Under the pieces are notes generated by a model, which was given only the letters and a program-made list of their open reading frames with translations, was not told the DNA's origin and made no database searches. Of a stretch of DNA of 55,782 nucleotides, positions 26,907 through 34,882 are shown piece after piece. The stretch comes from an uncultured Muribaculaceae bacterium. GTDB lineage: Bacteria > Bacteroidota > Bacteroidia > Bacteroidales > Muribaculaceae. Numbering within the stretch: the stretch's first letter is position 1; each line of letters starts with the position of its first letter. The position numbers and the translations under genes were made by a program. Location of the stretch: the NCBI GenBank assembly GCA_910584495.1, contig CAJUAR010000009.1, positions 1-55,782 of the forward strand, given 5' to 3'.

Positions 26907-27029
26907 AATAGAGAAAATAGTTGTTTTATAGATAATTGTGTATTGAGACGGGGCGTCGTGATGACAGTCCCGTTTTTCTTTGTCTTTTTTTTTGTAATTT
27001 TGCAATATGAAGCAAGGCAAAATCTATTT
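26907..27029 (+). repeat. direct repeat, left copy (terminator plus promoter plus start codon)
   Basis: Almost identical to 31569-31693, with a 4662-base offset. The first 75 bases or so are identical; after that there are a two-base length difference and a few substitutions. Each copy contains a terminator-like hairpin (ACGGGG/TCCCGT at 26948-26953 and 26968-26973 with an inner GTC/GAC stem, then T-rich), a TAATTTTG box (26995-27002) and the ATG of the next gene (27007). Identity continues into the first codons (GGCAAAATCTATTT). It marks the left edge of the AT-rich island. Confidence 0.9.
26995..27002 (+). promoter_or_regulatory. -7 box abutting the TPR gene start
   Basis: TAATTTTG matches TAnnTTTG and its last base is only four bases from the ATG at 27007. 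If used, the message would be leaderless or nearly so. No TTTG lies at the normal 19-21 base spacing; the nearest is 12 bases away. Confidence 0.45.
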
Positions 27030-28721
27030 CATAACCATATTAATTCTTCTTCTTATAGTAAGCTGTTCTGACACCGGCCATGACCAACGGCTTGAGCATG
27101 CTTGTGAATTAATCTCAAAGTCTCCAAACGAAGCTCTCTCTGCTCTCGAGGGTATCGACTATGGCGTCATTATTATGACTTTCTTACTGTCAAGGCCAGA
27201 GACAAGGCATACATTAGACATACGTCTGATAGTCTGATACTTGATATAATCAATTATTATTCAGGGCAAAATACGCGAGAGCTTTATCCGGAAGCCTTAT
27301 ACTATGGAGGACGGGTATATAGTGACTTAGGCGATTATTCAACTGCACTATCATTTTTTCAGAGTGCGTTGGACAAAATGCCTACAGAGCAAAGGGATAT
27401 GGAGCTGAGATGTAGGATTCTTAGCCAGACCGGAAGGTTGCTAAACTCATTACGCTTGTATGAAGAGGCTGTGCCATATCTTAAAGAAACTATAGAACTG
27501 AACAGGAGCCTTAATGATTCAATTAATGAAACATATAATCTTCAACTCTTAGGAACGGTATATCTTAGAGCACACGATTTTGAAAAGGCTGAAGACACCT
27601 TCCGTGCTGCATTAAAATGCAGCAAATATTTGGATAAATCTTATCAAGCTAAATCTTTGATGTATATTGCCGGTGTAAAATATAGAATTGGACAAATTGA
27701 CTCTGCAATTATCTACATTAGAAATACGCCGGATTTGGTTAAACCTATTGCAAGAAATAGTGCTTTAGCCTATGCTTCGGATATTTACTATGCAGCCGGA
27801 ATATTCGATAGTGCTTATGTCTATGCTCATGAACTTATCAATAGCAAAGATAAATTAAATAAAGCGACAGGGTATAATGTCATCTTGTCACCTGGCCTCC
27901 AACCATTCAGTCCTGCCGATACTATATATCGATATTTAAATGATTATTTGCGTTTATTGGAATCATACTATAATGAAAATGAGAATCAACTGGCTGTTTA
28001 TCAAACATCTCTCCACAACTATCAGATTCATGACCGTGAACGTAGAAAAGCAGAAAAAGAAAATGATGTTCTGAGGCAATGGTTCTTTGCCGTATCGTTT
28101 TTAATCTTGATTATGACTATCATAATCCTATTCCTCAAGAATCGAAGTAAAAACTACAAACTCAAACTTCATCATGCACTCGAAAATATTGCAAGACTAA
28201 AGCATGTTTTAAATGATAGTACAAAGGAGAACAATGATGCAGATAAGACAGAACCTAAAAGGAATGCCAAAGTTACCTACAACAAAGTCGAGGAGACTAC
28301 AGAGGATCTAAGAAAGAAACTACGTAAAGAACTTCTTGACTTATACAACACCAACTGCAAACGAATAGCCTTCTCAACTGTAATTCTGGATTCGCCAACA
28401 TACATGAAACTACAATCGATGATTTCCAACGGCGAATCTATCAAAGAGAATAGTGAGCTTTGGGCAGAACTCGAAATCCTTGTTCTTAAAGTATCCCCAA
28501 ACTTCATAACCAATCTTCAACTGTTGGTCGGTGGCAAATTGTCCTCTTATGACCTCCATACTTCGTTGCTAATAAAGTGCGGATTCCAACCAACCCAAAT
28601 GACGATTCTCCTTAATAGGGCTAAAGGTACAATCGTTTCTCGTCGAGAATCACTTTGTTTCAGAGTCTTTGAAGAAAAACTCGGCACTAAAGTTATCGAT
28701 GGAATAATCGCCTTGTTATAA
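27007..28721 (+). pseudogene. frameshifted TPR lipoprotein regulator
   Basis: The first frame (27007-27237) encodes a lipoprotein signal (KIYFITILILLLIVSCS) and the start of a TPR regulator (LEHACELISKSPNEALSALE), then runs off frame near 27160-27170. The continuation is open in another frame from about 27168 (HYYDFLTVKARDKAYIRHTS) to 28721, so a small out-of-frame deletion is likely. Together they give about 570 residues: TPR helices, a membrane helix (FFAVSFLILIMTIIILFLKN, near 28085-28144), a charged linker and a C-terminal helical domain (LIKCGFQPTQMTILLNRAKG) that may bind DNA. Proteins of this type are regulators in Bacteroidales. The region is clearly AT-richer than its surroundings. 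A sequencing error is an alternative to true decay. Confidence 0.75.
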
Positions 28722-28752
28722 GCATATTACCTGTATTAAAATAATCTAAAGC

Positions 28753-28798
28753 AGTACGGAAAAAGTACGGAAATCAATTTCCGTACTTTTTCCGTACT
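28753..28798. repeat. 46-base perfect palindrome of four AGTACGGAAA units
   Basis: Two copies of AGTACGGAAA spaced 11 bases apart (28753-28773), a TCAA loop, then the same two units inverted (28778-28798). All 21 arm positions pair. The 11-base period places the units on one face of the helix, as in an operator. In RNA it is a strong hairpin just after the TPR regulator, but no T-run follows it. Confidence 0.85.
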
Positions 28799-29007
28799 AA
28801 AATATTATTCATTTTTAGCAGCTATGAACTAATTTTGACGCAAAATTTCGGTGTATAGTTTGTTTCAGCACCCGAAATACCTATACGCCTATTATTAACC
28901 CGAAGCGTAAAAAGGCACTTTACAGCTCAAAAATAATCTTAATGAAAAAATAGCCTTTCTTTCATGATTTTTTTTGGTGTTGAGGTAGTTGTATTAATAA
29001 AAATTTT

Positions 29008-29015
29008 TAACTTTG
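29008..29015 (+). promoter_or_regulatory. candidate -7 box for the barrel gene
   Basis: TAACTTTG fits TAnnTTTG and lies 28 bases before the ATG at 29044. A TTG at 28989-28991 is 16 bases upstream, shorter than the usual spacing. Confidence 0.45.
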
Positions 29016-29043
29016 CGTAAAAACTTTAACAAAGTAAAAACTA

Positions 29044-31362
29044 ATGATGGATATTGTGATGACCTTAACGAAGAGAGCGTTTGTTTTTATTCTGACTATT
29101 GCTGTTGCCTTGACGGCATGGTCTTATAGCATAAAGGGAAGCATTATATCGGACAATTCGCCCGTTCAGGGTGTTATGGTTAAGTTAAACGACAGCGACG
29201 GTAAGGAAACAGGCCAATCGACTACCGACAGCAAAGGAGTTTTCGTTTTCAGCAACATCGAATCAGAAAAAATTGTTGTTTTGGCTGAGGCTGAGGGGTA
29301 CTCACCTTTACGCCTTGAAATTTTCACCGGAGGTGCCGATACCGACTTGGGCAAGCTAAATATAGAGCGCATAATCGAGCTGAAAGATGTGACGGCGACC
29401 ACGAGCAGAAGGGTCAACACCCCGGGCAAAACAATTGTATATGCAAGCAAAGTTGAGCAAGAGCGTGCGACAAGCCCATATAATATGTTGACAATCTTGT
29501 CGTATAAAGCGCCGCAGATACATGTAAGGGAATCGGAAAGAATCCTGACCATCGCCGGCGAGGAGCCTGTGGTTCTTGTCAACGGCATCAAACGCTCGGC
29601 GTCGTTCATCGCCTCGCTCAGACCCGACGCTATCGAAAGGATAGAGTTCAGCACCGTTCCCGACATCCGTTTTGGCAAATGTTATATCAACATCACAACC
29701 CATCCGATGAGCGAAGGCGGCTGGGTTATGGCCGACGTTACGGCGGCGTTGACAACTCCACGAAATTTCTTCAGCGGTGTAGCCGAGTATATGCGAGGTA
29801 AAAATGCATTTATGCTCTATTATAATGGCGATTACCGTCATGGCCGCAAAGAGTTTGTCGACGAGAAAGAACATTATGCCGGCAGCGACAAGGACATTGA
29901 ATTGTCGGTAGATGGCAAACCGTCGTCTACATTAGACAAGATGCACCAATTAAACTTTATCTACACCAGAGTGCCATCGTCGAAAAGCATGTTGGTGGCT
30001 ACGGCCACACTCTATTTCAAGAAAAACACCCGTAAGATCAACGATTATGTGAGAGATCTCACCGGGACTTATGACCGCACCAACAATCGTGGGTATAAAG
30101 GGACAACCCCGCGACTTAGCTTGTATTACAATCTCAAAGCCTCGGAAAACTCCACAATCGAGATTGATGCCGCAGGGTCGTACACCGACCATACCGCGCA
30201 CCGTAATCTTAGCTATTCGACGGGCTATGATTCGCGGATGTATACCACAAGCTCATCATGGGATTTCTCGACCGAAGCACTCTGGAAACAAAAACTGCCT
30301 TTTGCATGGCTCAATACCGGTCTGACATTCGGTCAAAGTAAGACATCGTCGAAATATTATATCGACGACACCCGGACTCGGCAGACACTTAGAAACACAA
30401 ATCTGAATGTATATACAGCCATGAGCGGCAACTTATGGACGGTAGGGTATAGGCTCGGTGCCGGCTTTAGGTGGTTTAAGGCAGAAGAGTCCATTGTGTC
30501 GCCGGATTTTACGGTAAACCTTCAGCGAAACCTGGGCAGTTTGTTCTCTCTTTCCTACAATTTCCGCTATAACCCCCAAATGCCTTCGATGTCGAACTAC
30601 AACGACCTGGCCACCCCGATTAACTATGTTATGTTTCGAGTGGGAAATGACAACATAAAAGCCGCGCATAACACGACCAATAAAATTCAGATTGATTTTA
30701 GCAAGAACAAGTTCTTCATATCGCTGCAGAGCACACTGTTCAACGCATCGCGGCCCATTGTGATGGACTACAGCTATCAGGACGACCCGACCAAACCTCT
30801 TGCCGGATTTTTCCTTGAGAGACAATCGAACGGAAAGAAATTCGTCAGCTATGGCTTTGACTGCAACATCGGAGTGTCGAATATCTGGAACTTTCTTTCG
30901 TTCAGGGCTTCGACCGGCTGGGGGCACAGCCATCTCAACGCTGCCAAATCTTTCACACACTGCACATGGTATCTGGACTTGAACATGAGTCTTTATTGGA
31001 ATGGATGGCAGCTCAACATGACAGCGGAAAATGTCGTTCCACAATGGTCGCTTGGCGGTTATGGCTATAACTTGCAAACCCGGCGTTGGCCCTATACTTC
31101 GCTGGCTCTATACAAGAAAATAGGGAAATTCAATCTCCATGTTTCATGGAGCAATCTTTTTAGCCGTTACGGCGGCCGTTACTGCACCAAGACGCTGTCG
31201 GAAGTTGTGGCAAAGACATCGGATTATCGCATGAATGACCAGGGCAATCTGGTGGAAGTGGGTGTACGCTATCAATTTGTAACCGGCAAGCTCCTCAACA
31301 AAAGAGAACGTTCAATCCGCGCATCATCAAATAGCGACAACGGCGTCAGCTGGGACTATTGA
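29044..31362 (+). CDS. outer-membrane beta-barrel protein of a peptide-export-type locus
   Basis: A 772-residue protein with a signal peptide (ATG at 29044; a second in-frame ATG at 29047 and a third at 29059 are possible starts). A carboxypeptidase-regulatory-like domain (about 30-115; GSIISDNSPVQGVMVKLND) comes first, then a plug-like segment (about 118-230; EEPVVLVNGIKRSASFIASL), then a beta barrel ending near the C-terminus. The layout matches TonB-receptor-like outer-membrane proteins but is shorter than nutrient receptors. Its neighbours are a TPR regulator and the remnant of a C39 exporter, so it may have been the outer-membrane part of a peptide export or uptake locus. That link is inference. 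Confidence 0.8.
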   Translation: MMDIVMTLTKRAFVFILTIAVALTAWSYSIKGSIISDNSPVQGVMVKLNDSDGKETGQSTTDSKGVFVFSNIESEKIVVLAEAEGYSPLRLEIFTGGADTDLGKLNIERIIELKDVTATTSRRVNTPGKTIVYASKVEQERATSPYNMLTILSYKAPQIHVRESERILTIAGEEPVVLVNGIKRSASFIASLRPDAIERIEFSTVPDIRFGKCYINITTHPMSEGGWVMADVTAALTTPRNFFSGVAEYMRGKNAFMLYYNGDYRHGRKEFVDEKEHYAGSDKDIELSVDGKPSSTLDKMHQLNFIYTRVPSSKSMLVATATLYFKKNTRKINDYVRDLTGTYDRTNNRGYKGTTPRLSLYYNLKASENSTIEIDAAGSYTDHTAHRNLSYSTGYDSRMYTTSSSWDFSTEALWKQKLPFAWLNTGLTFGQSKTSSKYYIDDTRTRQTLRNTNLNVYTAMSGNLWTVGYRLGAGFRWFKAEESIVSPDFTVNLQRNLGSLFSLSYNFRYNPQMPSMSNYNDLATPINYVMFRVGNDNIKAAHNTTNKIQIDFSKNKFFISLQSTLFNASRPIVMDYSYQDDPTKPLAGFFLERQSNGKKFVSYGFDCNIGVSNIWNFLSFRASTGWGHSHLNAAKSFTHCTWYLDLNMSLYWNGWQLNMTAENVVPQWSLGGYGYNLQTRRWPYTSLALYKKIGKFNLHVSWSNLFSRYGGRYCTKTLSEVVAKTSDYRMNDQGNLVEVGVRYQFVTGKLLNKRERSIRASSNSDNGVSWDY

Positions 31363-31395
31363 AAACAGACGTAAGCCATACCATTCCATAAGCTA

Positions 31396-31517
31396 ATGAA
31401 AAAATTCCCCTTCATACGGCAACACGATGGAATGCAGTGCGGTGCAGCATGCCTTTGTACATGGCCTCTATGCCTCTCGGAAAAGCATTAACTGCAAGCA
31501 CGTTTAGAACGTTTTGA
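31396..31517 (+). pseudogene. 5' remnant of a peptidase-C39 peptide exporter
   Basis: ATG at 31396 begins KKFPFIRQHDGMQCGAACL, which matches the start of C39 peptidase domains of bacteriocin/double-glycine exporters, including the catalytic Cys of the QCG motif. Reading then breaks: the first frame stops at 31489-31491. A second frame continues with a plausible YMASMPLGKALTAS up to a stop at 31515-31517. The remaining ~700 residues (rest of the peptidase, membrane domain, ATPase) are missing. It lies 33 bases after the barrel gene, as expected for an operon partner that was truncated. Confidence 0.7.
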
Positions 31518-31568
31518 GGCAATTTGATGTCTGTAAAGTATTGCAAATCAAGAAATAGAAATTAATAG

Positions 31569-31693
31569 AATAGAGAAAATAGTTGTTTTATAGATAATTG
31601 TGTATTGAGACGGGGCGTCGTGATGACAGTCCCGTTTTTCTTTTTGTCAATTTTTTTGTAATTTTGCACTATGATGCCAGGCAAAATCTATTT
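31569..31693 (+). repeat. direct repeat, right copy
   Basis: The second copy of the sequence at 26907-27029. It contains the same hairpin (31610-31635), a TAATTTTG box and the ATG of the RsmI-like gene, and identity ends inside codon 8 of that gene. Because GKIYL suits an RsmI-like N-terminus, this copy is probably the original and the left copy the duplicate. Confidence 0.9.
31659..31666 (+). promoter_or_regulatory. -7 box abutting the RsmI-like start
   Basis: TAATTTTG fits the -7 consensus and ends four bases before ATG 31671, or seven before ATG 31674, so the message would be leaderless or almost so. The hairpin upstream would insulate it from transcription coming from the island. Confidence 0.45.
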
Positions 31694-32378
31694 GTTCCCG
31701 TCTTTTTTGGCCCCGGTGGAGCCAGACAAGGTCCTCCCGAGGGAGAATACGGAACTTCTCAAAAACATCAAGTATTTTGTTGTGGAAGAGCTTCGGACAG
31801 CGCGGCGCTTCCTCAAGGCCTGTGACCGCAGCATAGAAATTGACAGCCTTCATTTTGAGGTTTTGAACGAACACACCGCTCCCGAGGCTGTTGATGCCAT
31901 GCTGGCTCCGGCCCTCGCCGGGCACGACATGGGCATTATCAGCGAAGCCGGTTGTCCCGCAGTGGCCGACCCCGGTGCCGACCTTGTGGCCGTTGCCCAG
32001 CGCAAAGGCATCAGGGTGGTGCCCCTCGTAGGCCCCTCGAGTATCCTGATGTCGCTCATGGCTTCGGGTTTCAACGGCCAGAGTTTCGCGTTTCTCGGCT
32101 ATCTGCCAATGGATGGCGGCAAACGTGCCGCAAAGCTCAAGCAAATGCAGCGCGACATTGCGCAGAACCGTCAGACGCAGATATTTATTGAAACGCCTTA
32201 CCGCAACAACCGCCTTATTGGCGAGCTGTGTGCAGCCTTGCCGGCGAATATGCTGCTATGCGTTGCAGCCGACATCACCGGCCCTGCCGAATCTATCATA
32301 ACACAGCCGCTTAGCGCCTGGCGCAAAGCCGACTACGACTACGCCAAGAAGCCGGCGATATTCCTGCTATATCAATGA
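31671..32378 (+). CDS. RsmI-like SAM-dependent methyltransferase
   Basis: A 235-residue tetrapyrrole-methylase-fold protein resembling RsmI, which 2'-O-methylates C1402 of 16S rRNA. The start GKIYLFPSFL, the block ISEAGCPAVADPGADLV, VVPLVGPSSILMSLMASG and FLGYLP are family landmarks of the SAM pocket. It is shorter than E. coli RsmI (about 285 residues), a form common in Bacteroidetes, so the target may differ. Two adjacent ATG codons (31671, 31674) are possible starts. Its stop overlaps the next start (ATGA), so it is coupled to the WalJ-like gene. Confidence 0.88.
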   Translation: MMPGKIYLFPSFLAPVEPDKVLPRENTELLKNIKYFVVEELRTARRFLKACDRSIEIDSLHFEVLNEHTAPEAVDAMLAPALAGHDMGIISEAGCPAVADPGADLVAVAQRKGIRVVPLVGPSSILMSLMASGFNGQSFAFLGYLPMDGGKRAAKLKQMQRDIAQNRQTQIFIETPYRNNRLIGELCAALPANMLLCVAADITGPAESIITQPLSAWRKADYDYAKKPAIFLLYQ

Positions 32379-33343
32379 CACGCCGCCGACAGAAACGCAA
32401 ACAACTCGCCTACATTGAGCAGGCCCCCGGGCTCTTTGACTATCAAAGTCCCGAGGCGGTGCTCCCCGTGCCCGGCGTTGACAGCGATGAGCAGGAGGGC
32501 CCCGAGCATTTGCGCTTTATGTCGTTTGGCAGCGGTTCGTCGGGCAACTGTTCCTATGTCGGCACGCCTTCGTGCGGTGTGCTTATCGATGCCGGTGTCG
32601 ATAATAACTACGTTCTCAGCCGGCTTGCCGCCAACAGCATAGACGTGCGCACTATCCGAGGCATACTCCTGACGCACGACCATTACGACCACGTGCGTTA
32701 TGCCTATGCCCTTCTGAGACACAACACCCACATGCGCATCTATGTCACTCCCAAGGCCTTTAACGGCTTGTTGAGGAGGCACAATACCTCGCGTCGCATC
32801 TCCGACTATCATCAGCCCATCTACAAAGAGTTTCCATTCAAAGTTGGTCCCATCACCGTCACGCCCTTCGAGACCAGCCACGACGGCAGCGACAATGTCG
32901 GTTTTGCTTTGCAAATGGACAACGTTACCTTTGTCGTTGCCACCGACACGGGCTGCATCACCGAGCGAGCCGACTTCTATATCCGTAAGGCTCAATATCT
33001 TATGATTGAGGCCGACTACGATGCCGAAATGCTCCGCAACGGACGGCGATATGCGCAATATCTCAAAGCGCGTATTGCTTCGGATACCGGGCATCTCGAC
33101 AATGCAGTGACGGGTGGATATATTGCCGAAATAGCCCCTGCCGGCTTGTTGCGCCGCGTGTGGCTGTGCCATTTGAGCGAGGAAAACAACACGCCGCAAC
33201 TGGCCCTCACCACAGTGCGTGACGCCCTCGAAAATGCAGGCGTTAGCCTGTGTCATGACCGCGAGCCCGGGCCGTTGGAAACGCGTCTGCACATTGCCGT
33301 GCTTCCCCGTGGCGAAGCATCGCCGCTTGTAACATTGCTCTGA
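32375..33343 (+). CDS. metallo-beta-lactamase-fold hydrolase, WalJ/YycJ-like
   Basis: A 322-residue protein: a basic N-terminal ~45 residues, then an MBL fold. FMSFGSGSSGNCSYVG (about 49-64) and LLTHDHYDHVR (about 99-109; the HxHxDH metal motif appears as HDHYDH) are clear. ATDTGCITERA and the late WLCHLSEENN add further metal ligands. WalJ/YycJ proteins link cell-wall regulation and DNA metabolism in other phyla; the substrate is uncertain. It starts within the RsmI-like stop codon and precedes the dcw cluster by about 200 bases. Confidence 0.88.
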   Translation: MTRRRQKRKQLAYIEQAPGLFDYQSPEAVLPVPGVDSDEQEGPEHLRFMSFGSGSSGNCSYVGTPSCGVLIDAGVDNNYVLSRLAANSIDVRTIRGILLTHDHYDHVRYAYALLRHNTHMRIYVTPKAFNGLLRRHNTSRRISDYHQPIYKEFPFKVGPITVTPFETSHDGSDNVGFALQMDNVTFVVATDTGCITERADFYIRKAQYLMIEADYDAEMLRNGRRYAQYLKARIASDTGHLDNAVTGGYIAEIAPAGLLRRVWLCHLSEENNTPQLALTTVRDALENAGVSLCHDREPGPLETRLHIAVLPRGEASPLVTLL

Positions 33344-33541
33344 CGCAATTTGCAAAAGTAAATTCTTGCTTTTTCCCATGCCTCTGTGATAGATTCGGCA
33401 CTGTCGTTTACTCCTTAATAAAGGGTGTTAATAACTTTTTGAGTAAAAAAACAGTTTCAATATGTAAATTTTGCTCAAAAAGCAGTAACTTTACAAGCTC
33501 AAAGACGAAACGACACAGCATAATTCGACGCTAAGGAGTAA

Positions 33542-34498
33542 ATGGCTATGAATCAGGACTTTTATCACACTCCGGCATTACTTGCCGAAACATTGGAGCA
33601 GATGGACATCAAGCCCGACGGCGTATATGTGGACTGCACCATGGGTGGCGGCGGCCATAGCCGCGCAATTCTTCGTCTGCTCGGACCCGAAGGAAAGCTC
33701 TATGCCATTGACTGCGATAAAGATGCTCTAAACCGTATATCGGCCGACGAAGAGCTGGGTGGAGACACGCGTTTTGTGCCCGTATACGGCAATTTCCGCT
33801 ATCTGCGAAATTATATGGACTTTTACGGGCTGCTGGGCCGTGTGGACGGCATTCTGGCCGACCTGGGTGTGTCTTCGCACCATTTCGATGCCTCGGAGCG
33901 CGGTTTCTCGTTCCGTGCCGACGGACCGCTGGACATGCGCATGAATGTTGCCGGCGGTGAGACTGCCGCCGAGCTCATCGCGGCAGCTTCGGAGGACGAG
34001 ATTGCAACGCTGCTGCAGACCTATGGCGAACTGAAAAACGCACGCCGCATGGCACGAGTAATCGTAGCGGCCCGCGAGCAAGCCCCCATCGACACCACGG
34101 CACGGCTTGTCGATGTCGTTTCGCCGCTCATCAACCCCGCCCGCGAGAAAAAAGAACTTGCCCAAGTGTTCCAGGCTCTGCGCATTGCCGTCAACGGCGA
34201 AGACCGCAGCCTCGACTGCCTGCTGAAAGCCTCTGTCGATGTGCTTGCCGCCGGCGGCACTCTGGCTGTCATCAGCTATCACTCCCTGGAGGATAAAAAA
34301 GTGAAAAATTTCATGCGCTCGGGCAATATCGACGGACGTGTCGAAACCGACATATTCGGACGTAGCTCTGTACCCTTCAAGCCCTACGGCAGCAAGGCCA
34401 CCGTGCCGGGCGATGCCGAGGTCGAAGCCAATCCTCGCAGCCGCAGCGCCAAATTGCGCACGGCTGTATTGTCCAATCCTCAAGTACTCGGCAAATAA
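33542..34498 (+). CDS. rsmH: 16S rRNA (cytosine1402-N4)-methyltransferase
   Basis: A 318-residue RsmH (MraW) enzyme that N4-methylates C1402 of 16S rRNA, the base whose ribose RsmI methylates. Landmarks are YHTPALLAETLEQM, VDCTMGGGGHSRAIL (SAM loop), YAIDCDKDAL, DGILADLGVSSHHFD and the C-terminal SYHSLEDKKVKNFM. It opens the dcw cluster and is followed by ftsL after 3 bases. mraZ, which usually precedes it, is absent from the upstream 200 bases. ATG codons at 33542 and 33548 are both possible starts. Confidence 0.97.
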   Translation: MAMNQDFYHTPALLAETLEQMDIKPDGVYVDCTMGGGGHSRAILRLLGPEGKLYAIDCDKDALNRISADEELGGDTRFVPVYGNFRYLRNYMDFYGLLGRVDGILADLGVSSHHFDASERGFSFRADGPLDMRMNVAGGETAAELIAAASEDEIATLLQTYGELKNARRMARVIVAAREQAPIDTTARLVDVVSPLINPAREKKELAQVFQALRIAVNGEDRSLDCLLKASVDVLAAGGTLAVISYHSLEDKKVKNFMRSGNIDGRVETDIFGRSSVPFKPYGSKATVPGDAEVEANPRSRSAKLRTAVLSNPQVLGK

Positions 34499-34501
34499 GC
34501 T

Positions 34502-34858
34502 ATGGCAAACATCTTTTCGCGCATAGGCAACTATATTTTCGACGGGCTGCGCATGTTCATTCAGGGCGACAGCGTGTCGAGCCGTTTCTTCAAGCGCCAC
34601 ATCTTTTCAACACTCTTCATCATCCTCACCTGCATGATGATGATTGCCATGCGCTTCGACAGCCTTACAAGCAAGAACACCATCGACGCCCTGGAGGTGC
34701 AGATCAACGTGATGAGCACCGACCTGCAGAAAGAACGTTCACGATATATGACGCTGACTCGCGAATCGGCTATGGCCAACCTTGTCGATTCGCTTCGACT
34801 GGGGCTCGACATACCGACAAAGCACCCGCAGGAACTCGATATTCCTCTCGACGAATAA
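34502..34858 (+). CDS. ftsL: FtsL-like division protein
   Basis: A 118-residue bitopic protein: a cytoplasmic N-terminus, one membrane helix (about 35-52, STLFIILTCMMMIAMRF) and a periplasmic coiled-coil-like segment (about 55-95) with a short acidic end. Position between rsmH and ftsI, size and topology identify it as FtsL, which with FtsQ and FtsB activates the FtsWI synthase. Sequence conservation of FtsL is always low, so the call rests mainly on context. Confidence 0.85.
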   Translation: MANIFSRIGNYIFDGLRMFIQGDSVSSRFFKRHIFSTLFIILTCMMMIAMRFDSLTSKNTIDALEVQINVMSTDLQKERSRYMTLTRESAMANLVDSLRLGLDIPTKHPQELDIPLDE

Positions 34859-34882
34859 TTCCAATCCATCACTCTCCGCTAT

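Larger units (their letters stand above)
26621..27006. other. intergenic region left of the AT-rich island
   Basis: After the hairpin terminator this 386-base stretch holds a TAATTTTG promoter-like box (26752-26759) and then the left copy of a direct repeat from 26907. Between about 26751 and 26900 the minus strand has an open frame with a protein-like ending (IGPWIIKEFGAMFEPW) but no start codon of its own. No intact gene is present. Confidence 0.4.
28722..29043. other. intergenic region with long palindrome
   Basis: This 322-base stretch contains the 46-base palindrome described separately (28753-28798), interleaved complementary words (28845-28851 with 28872-28878, and 28853-28858 with 28881-28886) and a -7 box at 29008-29015. 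No gene is present. Confidence 0.5.
31363..31670. other. intergenic region right of the island
   Basis: After the barrel gene this 308-base stretch holds the remnant of a peptidase-C39 exporter (31396-31517) and then the right copy of the direct repeat (from 31569), which carries the promoter of the RsmI-like gene. Nothing else is recognisable. Confidence 0.5.

Noticed and set aside
27150..27185. Programmed ribosomal frameshift in the TPR gene
   Set aside because: There is no slippery heptamer or downstream structure at the break, and conserved residues appear to be missing there.
26907..31693. Insertion sequence or composite transposon
   Set aside because: The flanking repeats are direct, no transposase or integrase is present, and no terminal inverted repeats are seen.
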